Positions 1-10,065 of a stretch of 31,902 bases of DNA are shown here, in pieces. The stretch comes from Porogramme epimiltina (Eukaryota; Basidiomycota; Agaricomycetes; Polyporales; Polyporaceae): assembly GCA_900155495.1 (NCBI GenBank), contig FTLJ01000849.1:1-31902 (forward strand). The letters run 5' to 3'. Position 1 is the stretch's first letter; every line of letters starts with the position of its first letter. The notes beneath the pieces were generated by a model that saw only the letters and a list, made by a program, of their open reading frames with translations, did not search any database and had not been told where the DNA came from. The translations under genes and the position numbers were made by a program.

Positions 1-2558
1 GTAAGGCCTGTGTTTTATCATAAAAGTGGTGTCCACTAGTGACTGCGGGAGAGATATGACGGAGTGAAGTAATTCCAAGTTCTGTGTCGCCGTTCCAGCA
101 CCTAGTCCAAGGAATGTGTCTAGTGCCAAGGGTGACAGTTGGTCCTGCAACAGCACAACGGACCACACGACCAAGATCAGTTCTTCCACCATCTCCGGAT
201 CTGCGTCATCCGTGATAATAGCGTCAAAGACACCATCGTATAGCCCGTAGAGATAGGCCAAGGGCGAGCCCTTACGGGGAGTCCCCAGCCTCTGAAACAC
301 AGTGTTTAGCCGTCGCCGTGGATTGTTCCCGTTCTTGTCGGCAATAAACCTCATAGCAGTCGAGAGGAAAATGAAAAGTCCATGAGTGAGGGTTATCAAC
401 TGCTCCTTCTCAGCGTCGGTCGGCCAGGACTCATACCCGGCGTATTCTTTCCTAATCGCCTTCAGTTGCTCTTCTATGTAGATGGCCATGTCTTGCTCCA
501 CGACCCCGAGAGGAACTTCGTTGAGAGGGAATGAGTGGGTCCTCTCAAGCAGGGAGTCGTAACGGAACCCCTTCACGATCCGAGGTTCAGGCCGACTGGT
601 GATCAAGAACTTGAGGGGAAGAAGGTCGGCGACGAAGTGTGAGAGGGCATCGAGGATGACCGATACCGCCTTGTCGTCGTTGCATTCGTCGAGGGCATCG
701 ATTATGATGACTTGGGGGAGGGGAGGGGCCCCTTTCGTCGGAGCGCCTTCCATCGCACGCAGTGGCTCGACGATGAGCTTCTCGAGCTGCTTCAATGGCG
801 AAGCGCGGTCGATGTCGGAAGGAGGGGAGAGTGCCTTGACGACTTCATTCGCAAACGCCGGATTGGATGCGGAGAGTTGGTAAGCCACTGTGGGAATGAT
901 TCGAAGTACGTCGTTACGGCCGCCTTGACGCGCGCAGAAAAAGCTCGCCCCGAGGCGTCTTTCGTCGTCGCACCATTTAGCCACAGTATGGGAGATGGAG
1001 GTCTTCCCTGAGCCGGGCGGACCTTTCATCCACACAATGAACGAATTCTTGCTGTCCGAGAACAGTGGGGAGACATCGGTCTTGTCTTTCTCTGGTTCTC
1101 CAGTTATCCAAGATTGTATTGCTGATTGGACCTCCTTCCTTGTGCCCGCCATACATCCGACACGGCCACTAGCGCCGTCGCTGTACCGCGCATCGCTGAC
1201 GTGGTTGAGCTTCTCGAGGGCTGAGACGCGTTGTTAGTAGGCATAGGAGAAACCCAACGGGAGACTTACCTGTGTTCAGTGCTAGCCTCTATTTCAAAGA
1301 CTAAGCGTAAGAAGATGGACTCGAACAAATAACACGTGGGAGAACAAACCTCGAGAGCGATCTGGGTCTTGAGGGCTGACTGAAGCTGTCGACGTAGTCA
1401 AGTATCAGTCCAAAGCCACGGCCTTTCACGTGCACCCGCTGACGTACCGTGTGATCATGAACGAACGAAGACAAAGCTTCGATATGATCATCTAGCTCCC
1501 CAGCGATACGTTCGACTTGTGCAACCTGTGTGATCCATCCGGGGGTATCCAGGTCTCCCACCGCCTTGGCAACTTTTTCTATTTTTCTGTCGCGTCGGGA
1601 TTCAAGGTGTTAGCGTAGAAACAACTTCAGGGGGGAAGGACAGACCTTGTGAAGCGTTTCAGCTGCTGTGAAACTTCCCTGGGGCAATCTTGGGGGTCGG
1701 GAAGACCTTTGACAATCCGTAATAAGGAGCGAACACGCCCGCGGCACTTGCTGATCTTTTCTTTGTTTGCCTTATATTTCTGCCGGAAAGCACGGTTAAG
1801 TTGTAGATCTCACTCCCTGGTCGTCTCGTACTCACGTCATAGACTTCCACTGCAGCCACTGCGCCACCCATGACGGCTTGAAGGGGTGGAAGAGGAACAG
1901 ACGCCTCCTTCGTGATCTTGAGTATACTCCGCAGTGCTCCCTTAGCGGTATTCTTAAAGTTCTGCCATGCACTGGGAGGCGAATCGGCGACGCTATACTC
2001 GTCTGTCGCATCGGAGTTGGAGATATTGACGGGGGTGTCCAGATCGACAGGGGTGTCCGCAGGCTCTGGCTTCTCGGCGGCAGGGTGCATACTTGATGCT
2101 TCCGGAGGCTCGGGTAGCCCGGATAGTTGGATGCTAGGTGCCTCGACATCAGCGTTCGGGATAGCGGCAAGAGGTGGTCCCGACACTAGTGGGTGCTGCT
2201 CGTCCCCTCCGCTGAGCACGGTTGGAGACGATTGAGGAAGATCATTGAGCGGTTGGGCGGCGGGTGGTCCCGGCGGGGTTCGCGCCTCCGTCGCATCAGA
2301 CTGAGTCATGGTATCTTGGACGAGGGGCGGGGAAAGCGATGGAGGAGGGGTAGGTAACTGTGGTAGGCGATCATGGGTGGGAACACCTGGTGTTGCTACT
2401 GGCGAAGTGTTTTTAGAGGCAGACGGGATGGCGGCGCAGATATTCTCCTTGGCCGGACAGGCGGAGACGGCTGGCGAGGTCGGCACCAGGGGCGAGTCGG
2501 GATTTGAGACACACCAGAGACAACGTAGCACGTTCGTGATTGCCCTCCACACTTCCAT
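1..2558 (-). CDS. NACHT-domain P-loop NTPase (fungal NLR-like), 3' end beyond the window
   Basis: Signal-transducing NTPase of the STAND/NACHT class. In fungi such proteins are linked to non-self recognition and regulated cell death. Exons on the minus strand: 2558-1836, 1779-1646, 1586-1448, 1385-1350, 1288-1270 and 1220 to the edge; at least 757 residues are open. Residues 1-200 are Pro/Ser-rich and probably disordered. A helical block follows (about 205-400; AWQNFKNTAKGALRSILK, later LQSALKTQIALE). Walker A GPPGSGKT is at about 417-424 and Walker B VIIIDALDEC at about 521-530, with the sensor-like LITSRPEPR downstream. The start is the first ATG of the open exon; a GTG lies 8 codons upstream. 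Two exons are tiny (36 and 19 nt). The C-terminal repeat or sensor region lies outside the window, so the effector/sensor type cannot be stated. The NACHT call rests on the Walker motifs and spacing; the cell-death role is family knowledge. Confidence 0.92.
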
Positions 2559-5031
2559 GGCGTGCAAGAGCCCAGATGACACGTCTGGGAGCGTTCAGAG
2601 AGGGTGGAGGGGAGTAGACAGCAGGGATAGGGGGCGTGCGTTGCAGAGGCGGGGGAAATTAAGATGCCCCACGGTGTACAAGGTTTTCTAGCGCTGCTTC
2701 TGAGGCCCACAATGGCCCGATGTACACGGTTTTACGCGGCATGAACACGGGGCGTAGGGTTCCGGGGGGTACTTGGGTCAAAGAAGTGGAAGATAGGCCC
2801 TATCGTAGCCTCGTCGTCGGAAGGCAGTGGAAATGCAGGGGAATGCGCTGTCAGAGAAGCCGAGGGGCGAAACCGCGCGTTCACACGGTGCAAGTCGATC
2901 TCTCTCTCTATGCACGTTCGTACACGACGGAGAGCGAATCAGTGGGTGCATATCTGTTCAAGCGATGACATCGCCGAAATTGATTTTTACTGTAGATGCT
3001 AGCACTTTGGTCAAAATCAGCAGGGGAGAATCGACTGAACAGGTGCTGAATACGCACACACACCTACGGAAGAGTCTGTCCCTGCACGCCCCCTGGCTGC
3101 TCTCCGCCTTATGGCATGTCGTCATCTCTCCTTTAACCTCTCCTGAGGTCCCCGACCTGCAACATCTTCTGCCAATCCCTAGATCTAACACCCTAGTCAT
3201 CTCTCGAGCGCCGACCTGACAAGCAATGTGCTGCCCATGAGATCCAGAAGGAATACAAACGGGTTAATTATGAAGGGCATTCCATGAGAACGCGCCGTGG
3301 GTTTTAGTGTTCACGTATGCCCGGTCTTGGTCGGGCGCACAGAGGTTCGATTACAGCGCCATCCCGGGGACATGCAAGCTGCCGTCTACACACCGCTTTG
3401 CGGCCGCGACGGCCCTATGAGCACGTACACCGCCGCCGACAGCCTCGCATTTGGCAAGTACGACGCGCGCATGCGCAAGCGGAAAACGACTATGTCACCT
3501 AAGCCCTCCTCCTCCCACGTCTACACCTCCCGTCGCACCACTCCCCAACTGCTCAGCGTCGGGCGTTCATAGTTCTGCTGTGCCTGGCGTTGAGGCGCGG
3601 GCGGGAGTGCATTGGACGTTCGGAGACTGGGGGTCGTGAGGCTGTGGACCGGGCCAGCGCGCGGGGTTAGAACGGTCTAGCATATCTCGCTGAACGTGTA
3701 CGTGGAGAAGACCCGAAGACCTGAGGGTGGACACAGGCGAAGCGAAGGACCAACTTGGCCGTCAAAGTGAGGCGCAGAGATGCACCGGTCGTGCAGCAGC
3801 TGAGCCTCGTAGAAGTTGAGGGTCGTGTTGACTGTTGGCTGTCCGACATGCGTGGCAGACAAGGTAGCTGACGAGAATCTCGGGCTGAGGCAAGAAATAG
3901 GGAGAGCGCTGCAAGGCGAGGCTTTGAGATGCGCATGCATCCCGTGTGCGTGTGGCGAACGCGCGCGAGGCTCTGGCCCGCCGTGAAAATTCGCGTGTAT
4001 CCGAAAGAGTGACCGTGACATGTGCTGTCACATTATCCCATGTGACGTCATCGCCCTCCCCGTCACTGCCGGGTCTGCGGGCACTGCGCCTGCGAAGTGT
4101 CGCTCGCCTGCGGCTCTAGGCCCCTACCTAGGACGACGTGCATACTAGCGCAATCTCGCGTCATACGAATACAAGTCGCTTGTGGCTGTATCCAAAAGGT
4201 TTGTATGGGAAGCCCATGATATTCGAAACAAACCTAGTCCCGTCCGCAAGGAACACGGCGCCCAAGAGATGAGCCCCTCAAGCGCACTAACCCCAACGCC
4301 TCCTCATAGCGTACGGACCATGTATCTGACTACATATCGGTAGTGTGGTCCGGCCAACATGTGATGCCAGTAGGAATTAACGTTGAAGGGAGACTCAGGG
4401 GGGAAGATACGAACTCAGCTCATCCTAGTGCAGGACACCCGGCAGATATGCGTGGCTATGAGATGAGTTGTGCAGCACTCAACTCACCCACTTTACTCTC
4501 ATCCCACTTATGGCACTTAGCTTCCGTCGGCCGTGGGTCTTGGTGATGTTCATCCGAACTTCAAGCTCGGTGTCCGCCGCGAAGTCGAGCCTGTCCGTAG
4601 CGCCGTTGGTTGTGTTGATCCGACGACATAGAAGAGAAAACGTGTACTAGGAAGAGTACCTCTCGGGTGGCGAGCGGGCGTGCTGGGCCTCAGAGTGAGT
4701 CAAGGCCGGACGAGGGAGCGTCTTGTCGATGGTCGTCGGTGGCTCAAAGCTCCAGCGAAGGCTAGAGAGCGGCGTGCACGCTTAGCGCCCGCCTACCAAT
4801 TGTATTTGCAGCGCGGTGATTGGCCAGGCTTACCCCGCACCGAGGGGCGTCGAGTCGCCGTCGACTGGTGCGGTCCTCGATGACAGTCATGCAATCAGGA
4901 GCGCGGGATATCTGCTGCAGCCTCCTCCCTCTGCCGTCCCCTCCTGCTGCCCTCAAAGGCCCTCTCTGCCCTGTCTCGTGCGCCTCATCCATATACGACC
5001 CTTCGACGACCCTGCACGACTCAGGCCTCAG
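2559..5031. other. Gene-poor intergenic region between the NACHT gene and the ZIP transporter
   Basis: I see no convincing gene. Open frames are short, lack family motifs and do not join into a longer frame by plausible introns. A CRE-type palindrome TGACGTCA lies at 4043-4050. CCAAT (4796-4800) and inverted CCAAT (4818-4823) lie 210-235 bp before the ZIP start codon and are plausible promoter elements. The NACHT gene and the ZIP gene diverge from this region, so it must hold both promoters. Confidence 0.6.
4796..4823 (+). promoter_or_regulatory. CCAAT boxes upstream of the ZIP transporter
   Basis: CCAAT at 4796-4800 and its reverse ATTGG at 4819-4823 sit about 210-235 bp before the ZIP start codon. 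CCAAT is the binding core of the conserved Hap2/3/5 (NF-Y) complex. The motif is short, so its use here is an inference. Confidence 0.35.
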
Positions 5032-7274
5032 ATGCCGGCTGCCCTCATCAGCAATGCGACGAACAAGCTCCCCCAGGTCGTCATCGACGACGCCCCGGAC
5101 GACCTCGCGGAGCGACTGCTGATCATGCTTCTTATATTTGCTGTCTCTCTCATTGGTGCGTGCACTCTGTACGGCACTTCTCCCATACAACCCTGAGCTT
5201 ACGCTCCTCTTCGCGCAGCTGTGTCCTTCCCGACACTCACGGCGACATTCCGGTCAATACGAGTCCCCAGCATCCTCTTCTTCGTGGGCAAGCACTTCGG
5301 CACGGGGGTCATCCTCTCCACCGCTTTCGTCCATCTCCTCCAGGATGCGTTCAAGGCTCTTCTCGACCCAGTGGTCAACAAGACATGGAAAGTGGGGCAT
5401 TGGGCAGGTCTGATTGTGTACGTCCTTCCGTTCGCGCCTTCGGAACATCTCTTACCTCTTCCTGCTCAGTCTGGGGTCTTTGCTGTGCATATTCCTCATA
5501 GAATGTGAGTGTGTGGCCCAATATCCTCAATACCCACCCCTAATACCCATCTCCAGACATCTCGACTGCATATGTCGACCGCCTCCACTCATATCCATCG
5601 GCACCTTCAACACCGACGGCGTCCGCCCCCTCGTCGTCGGCCTCGTCGATCCAGATGGAATACGACTCCTCCCCAGCGCCACGGCCATCCATTGTCGTCG
5701 AGAGCCCCAATGGGACCACCTCGCACACACCCTCCGAACCCTCCCAAGCCGCCCCCTCGGAGGTCTCCCCACTCAACGGCGCCTCCGCATCCTATGGCAC
5801 GACCGCCCATCACCACCACACACACCATGCGCACCACGCGCACACGTTCCCCCACACACCGAGACGCGCGGCGACGCTCCCTAGTACCGTGACAGCGCCA
5901 CCGGCGCCGGGGGACGCGTTCTTCTCCGGGGGCCACCACCGGCACGAGGCGCGCGCGGCGCACCTGCAGCACCACTCCTGCGGGCCGCGGTGGCGGTGGT
6001 GGGACAGCCTCTGGCCGGGCGCGCGCCGCGGCGGCGAGTGCGAGGCCGCGGGGCCTGTATCGGGCCACCACACGCACGCCGACCACCACCACCAACACCA
6101 CCGCCACCACGAACGCGCGCGTACGGATGGAGAGCTGGACCTCGAGGGGGCGCGGGCGTGCGCGCCTGCGGTGGTCGTGAAGGCGCGCGAGGGGCACAAG
6201 TGCGGCGATGGGGCCGGGATCGAGGCTAGGACTGGGAGGGGGACGGGACGGGGGCGTGCTGCGGGTGGTGGTGGACACGGCCACGGACATGGCCACGGAC
6301 ATGGGCACGCACATCTGGACATGGAGCGCTGGATGGACGGGATGCGCGGGGCGGGGGACTCGGACGCGGACGACGTGCGCGGGGAGCACTCGGATGTGGA
6401 CGAGTGTGGGGAGGAGGAGGCTGTTGTGGACGAGGCGACGAAGGTCGGGCGGCGAAGGCAGATTATCGGGATCCTGGTGCGTACCCGCTATCCTCGTCAC
6501 CTCAGGAAATATCTAGAGGGCTGAGCTGCATGCATGAACCAACAACAGGTGTTGCAAATGGGGATCATGATCCACTCGCTCGTCATCGGCCTCACGCTGT
6601 CCATCACGACAGGACCCGAGTTCAGTGCGTCCCTTTCCCCGCGCCCCTCTCCCTCTCGCTGCGCACGCATGCTCACCGCGGCGCCTTGCATATACAGCTT
6701 CTCTCGTCGCCGCGATCGTCTTCCACCAACTCTTTGAGGGCCTCTCGCTCGGTATTCGCATAGCGGGCCTCCCCGACAAGCACCGCGGCGGCGGCGGGGC
6801 GCGCGCGCTGAAACCGCTTCTCGCAATCACGTTCGCGACGACCACGCCCCTCGGGATCGGCCTCGGGCTCGCCACGCTCGGCGGCGCCAGGACGCGAGGA
6901 CGTGCGTGTCTCTCCCTCCCTGTCTCCCTCCCTCCTTCCCTCTCTTCCTTCATTCGCGGATGCTGATGCCCACTCCTTAGCGCACCTGGTGCTCCTGCAA
7001 GGTGTGATGTCAGCAGTGTCGGCGGGGATGCTTATCTACGCGGCGTGCGTGGAGATGCTCGCCGGCGACTTTGTCATGGACGCGCACCTGTGGCGCAGCG
7101 CGGTTGGCCGACAGGCGCTCGCGCTCGCGAGCCTCCTGCTCGGCGTCGCCGCGATGGCGGCGATCGGGTGAGTCTCGTCTTGCCTTTGGTGTATACGAGG
7201 GAGGGTTTATGCTGACCGACGTTATCTGCTTCTTTCTTCTTTGGCGGGTTGGTTTGGGGGGTTGCAGAATGTAA
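5032..7274 (+). CDS. ZIP-family zinc/iron transporter with long His-rich loop
   Basis: Imports zinc (possibly iron) across a membrane. Exons: 5032-5155, 5219-5417, 5470-5504, 5557-6476, 6549-6624, 6698-6901, 6981-7167, 7268-7274; 583 residues. Eight membrane segments are visible: three before a roughly 300-residue loop and five after it. Family signatures are GKHFGTGVILSTAFVHLL (segment 2), MIHSLVIGLTLSI (segment 4, His435) and FHQLFEGLSLG (segment 5, His461/Glu465); the last two hold the metal-binding residues of the ZIP transport site. The loop is packed with His clusters (about 204-215, 330-345 and 360-372), far longer than in most ZIPs. The last exon is only 7 nt and supplies Met-stop. 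The start is the first ATG before segment 1, giving a short N-terminus without an evident signal peptide. No zinc-response element (ACCYYNAAGGT) was found upstream by eye. The metal specificity cannot be read from the sequence. Confidence 0.95.
6279..6314 (+). repeat. 12-bp tandem repeat coding Gly-His-Gly-His
   Basis: Two perfect units GGCCACGGACAT and a third diverged unit encode a GHGHGHGHGHGHAH stretch in the ZIP loop. Such units expand and contract by slippage, so the number of His ligands probably varies between strains. Confidence 0.85.
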
Positions 7275-7881
7275 GTCCCTCGGGCGCTTCATTGGTTGCA
7301 CCAATACTGACAGGGCTGCGTTTAGTCTGGACTAGGTTTTCGGCAGCGAGCTTAGGACGCTGTTGTCTTGGATTGCAAGGAAGGACCCTGTACTATCATC
7401 ACTCACGTCGCATCACATCACGGTGTACCATACATGCTGTATATTCGTACGTCTGTCAGTCTATTGGATAGAGCTCCCCGTTTTCCGTCACGACGTACGT
7501 GCGAGGTCCGCCATACTGTTTACTAGTGATGGCCGTTTGAGAGAGCATTGTTGAGTATGGGGATGGCTATTCGCCAGTGTTGGTATTCTACGGCGTTGTT
7601 GCGGTGATGTTCGCCTCACACGGCTCTGCAAGGTTCGATTATCTTTGCCCGCCAAAGTCGAATCATTCTGATCTCCATTTTACGGCAGTGAATCTTCCAC
7701 ACTAGTCGTTAGCGCACGTCAAGCGCTTTAGCGTGCTCGTTCGTATCATCCCACTGTCCCCCGAGCTGCAACTGCTCTCCCCCGACGTCAGAGGGCCTTG
7801 GGGGTTCCGATGAGCTGCGCGGGGGCCCCACTCTGCTCTTTAATATGATCGGGGGGCCCGAGCAGCGGCGGAGGACGCGAT

Positions 7882-7943
7882 CACGTGGGACGCGACAGCG
7901 TTCAACAAACGCGACGCGACTGCGTTAAACAAACGCGACGCGT
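7882..7943 (+). promoter_or_regulatory. Tandem 24-bp ACGCG-rich promoter repeat with E-box and MluI-type box
   Basis: CACGTG (7882-7887) is followed by two adjacent 24-bp units at 7890-7913 and 7914-7937 that differ at two positions. Both begin ACGCGAC and end CAAACGCG. ACGCGT (7938-7943) follows directly. ACGCGT is the MluI cell-cycle box bound by MBF-type (Swi6/Mbp1) factors, and CACGTG is the bHLH core. The cluster lies 42-103 bp upstream of a TATA box, a normal place for an activator array. Confidence 0.7.
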
Positions 7944-7984
7944 CCCGGTCACCTGTTGCGGCGTTCTTACTCGGTCCCCCGGGG

Positions 7985-7991
7985 TATATAA
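7985..7991 (+). promoter_or_regulatory. TATA box of the repeat membrane protein gene
   Basis: TATATAA stands 104 bp before the ATG and just downstream of the 24-bp repeats. A strong TATA is uncommon in this window and suggests regulated expression. Confidence 0.7.
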
Positions 7992-8094
7992 CTCCCTCTG
8001 CAGAGGCCAACCCTCCCCACCGCTCCTCGAGCCCTCTCCAAGGCAGCAGCCTCTCAGCCTTCCCCTCCTCGACATCCAGCGACACATTCACGCC

Positions 8095-9502
8095 ATGTTC
8101 GACACCGCCAGAGGCTTAGCCTGTTTCTTCTCTTCTCCTCCTTTACTTCCCCATCTCTTGCCATCCTCAGTCTGCGCTCCAGACTCCCTCCTCGGTCTTT
8201 TCGTCGGCATCGTCCTCTTCGTCATCGGCTTCACCATCTCCTACACCGCTGCCTCCTTCCGCGCCGGACACTACGTCGGTCCCATCGCTCTCGTCGGCTT
8301 CTTCTTCGAGCTCAGCGTGTACACGGTCGTCATCCTCCTCGAGCTCATCGTCGGCATCGCCTCCATCGTCGTCGAAGTCGCCCGCTGCACCTCGTCCGCC
8401 ACCGTCGCCGCCGCAAGCTTCACCGTCGCCTCGTTCAAGCTCGCGCGAACGTGCCTCAGCTTCACCGCCAGCGCCAGCTCGACCTCCCTCAGCTTCGCCG
8501 CCACTGCGACTTCGACCTGCGCGAGCTTCGCCGTCACCGCCACCTCGACCTGCATCAGCGTCCTCGCCGCCGTCACTTCGACCTGCCTCAGCGTCCTCGT
8601 CACCGTCACTTCGACCTGCCTCAGCGTCGCCGCCGCCGCCATCTCGACCTGCCTCAGCTCGACCGCTCGCTTCGCTCATCGCTCGTGGTCTTGCGCGGTC
8701 GCCGTCTTCCGTGGTGTTCTCGACAGCGAGCTCCTCGCGCTCGTGGCGGTCTTGGCGGAGTACATCAGGCTGGTGATCACGGCGAAGGTGGCGATGGTTG
8801 GGTTGTGGGTAGCGGTGGGGACGGTGCGCGAGGACTCGGAGGAAGTAGCATGGACTGCAGGCCCGGGCACGATGGTTGTCTATGGTACGTCTCGCTGCGC
8901 TTCTCCCTCCCCCCTCCCCATCCCTGACCCCCCACGAAGAACCGCACCCCGTCGTCCTCGCCTCACTCGCGTCCGCCTCCTCCGACCTCACCCTCACCGA
9001 CTCCGACCTCGACACGCTCCTCCTCAGCCCCGCGTCCAGCGCCGCCTCCCTCGACACCGCGTTCTGCGACTCGGACTGCGACTTCGACCTCGACACCACC
9101 CGCGCCGAAGAGAAGCTCGCGTCGTTCCCCTCGGGAGTGTTCTTCCCCCGGTACGCCCTCCTTCTCCTCCCGCCCCCTCCCCCCTCCCCCACGGGGGCTC
9201 TGGTGCCCGTCTCCCCCACCGTCTCCCCCGACGTGGGCGCGCAGAAGGCACAGGCCCCCCTCCCCCTCCCCACCCTCTCCCCCTCGCTGTCCTCTTCCTC
9301 CTCGTCCTCCTCGTCGTCTGCGGGAATCGCGGGTTGCGTCCGCACCCACGACGACGGGGAGCCGAGGAAGAAGACGCGGCGCGGCGGGCGGAAGGTGCGC
9401 GGGTGGGAGCGGCGGGCGCGGCAGCACGCGCGCCGGGAGGTGCGCGAGCACGGGCGGGAGCTTCCCTTTGGCGAGCTCGAGGTCGACGGCTCTGAGGACT
9501 AG
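8095..9502 (+). CDS. Unrecognised membrane protein with six 11-residue Ser/Thr/Cys repeats
   Basis: Family not recognised. Exons 8095-8884 and 8940-9502 give 450 residues; the junction restores one frame (VVYEPHPVVLAS). Residues 30-52 and 62-93 are strongly hydrophobic (SLLGLFVGIVLFVIGFTISY; VYTVVILLELIVGIASIVV), as is about 208-238. Residues 121-186 are six exact 11-residue repeats of pattern xSxxxxxTSTC, with Cys ending five of six units. The C-terminal half is acidic and Ser/Pro-rich (a run of about 12 Ser), then basic (EPRKKTRRGGRKVRGWERR). A 48-nt pyrimidine-rich stretch at 8126-8173 begins GT and ends CAG; it could be an in-frame intron, giving a shorter N-terminus. Upstream are a TATA box and tandem repeats, so the gene is probably expressed. 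The long open frame on the opposite strand comes from GC-rich codons. Function unknown; a lipid-surface or membrane-organising role is only a guess from the 11-mer repeats. Confidence 0.75.
8455..8652 (+). repeat. Six 33-bp in-frame tandem repeats
   Basis: Six units of exactly 33 bp begin at 8455, 8488, 8521, 8554, 8587 and 8620. Most start CTCAGC and end TCGACCTGC. The third-base differences and conserved residues suggest selection on the protein. Degenerate half-units flank both sides (about 8422-8454 and 8653-8685). Confidence 0.92.
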
Positions 9503-9575
9503 TGGTCTTCGTCGGTGGCTCTTATCATTACTAGTCTTCTTACCTTACTAGCCGTCTTATTATTACTATCCTACG

Positions 9576-9629
9576 CATCATCACTAGCCTACTCATCATT
9601 ACTAGCCTACTCATCATCGCTACTCTACA
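9576..9629 (+). repeat. 18-bp tandem repeat, about three units
   Basis: CATCATCACTAGCCTACT is followed by CATCATTACTAGCCTACT (one change) and a more diverged third unit. It lies in the 3' region of the repeat membrane protein gene. Confidence 0.8.
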
Positions 9630-9818
9630 GTCTACTCACTATCACTAGTCTACTAGGTACTGTACTCTTCTACTGGTCTCTCCTCTCGGTCTTCGGTCTC
9701 CTTCCTCGTACTGTACTAGTCTGGCGCATCTGGACTCGTGGACTCTGGACTTGGGCTCGGATTCGGGATTCGGATACACATTCTATACCCTCTTGTCGCA
9801 TCGGGCCTCATGTCTTCT

Positions 9819-9822
<4 letters not shown>

Positions 9823-9869
<47 letters not shown>
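9823..9869 (+). repeat. CT dinucleotide microsatellite
   Basis: An uninterrupted TC run of 47 nt. It is a polypurine/polypyrimidine tract between two convergent genes and a likely length-variable marker. Confidence 0.97.
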
Positions 9870-9871
<2 letters not shown>

Positions 9872-10065
9872 AATTTTATCACATTTCTATCTCTTTACAA
9901 CTTGTGCGCGACTCGGGATCGGCAACCGACCACTCTAATGGATAAGTATACGGCTAAGTGACTTCTAGCCTCGAAGCCGATTTGGAAGCCACTAGCTCAA
10001 GCTCTAAAGAGACTTACAGGCCACCGCGCATGGAGCGACCTTCCCCTTTGCTCTCGCACCAACCC

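Larger units (their letters stand above)
7275..8094. other. Intergenic region and promoter of the repeat membrane protein
   Basis: The first 500 bp should hold the ZIP 3' UTR; I see no gene there. From 7880 on the sequence carries an E-box, a 24-bp tandem repeat and a TATA box, listed separately. The ORF that enters this stretch from the downstream gene is only an upstream extension of that frame. Confidence 0.6.
9503..10065. other. Convergent 3' intergenic region with simple repeats
   Basis: The repeat membrane protein (+) and FAD monooxygenase A (-) end here tail to tail. The region holds three 18-bp units and a long CT microsatellite, listed separately. The apparent ORF across it (Leu/Ser-rich, then alternating Leu-Ser) is the translation of these repeats, not a gene. 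Confidence 0.7.

Noticed and set aside
1659..2582. A free-standing 307-residue Pro-rich protein on the minus strand
   Set aside because: The frame leaves its natural course at the donor next to EVYD (1835). Splicing joins it to the helical block and the NACHT domain.
3340..3360. GGTTCGATTAC resembling a tRNA B-box
   Set aside because: The flanks do not form a T-arm, anticodon arm or acceptor stem.
4762..5190. 142-codon minus-strand frame before the ZIP gene
   Set aside because: It overlaps the ZIP promoter and first exon in antisense and shows no family feature.
5607..6500. 297-codon open frame on the minus strand
   Set aside because: It is antisense to the His-rich loop exon of the ZIP transporter and consists of Arg/Val/Gly-rich low complexity without a motif.
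8167..9345. 392-codon open frame on the minus strand
   Set aside because: It mirrors the repeat membrane protein gene; the Gly/Glu/Asp-rich sequence is the antisense of Ser/Ala/Leu codons. The TATA box and intron support the plus strand.
9823..9869. CRISPR-like or transposon end signal
   Set aside because: It is a simple CT microsatellite without spacers, and no inverted repeats or target duplications were found around it.
9515..9961. 148-codon Leu/Ser-rich protein on the plus strand
   Set aside because: It is the translation of tandem and dinucleotide repeats in a 3' spacer, with no start context or domain.
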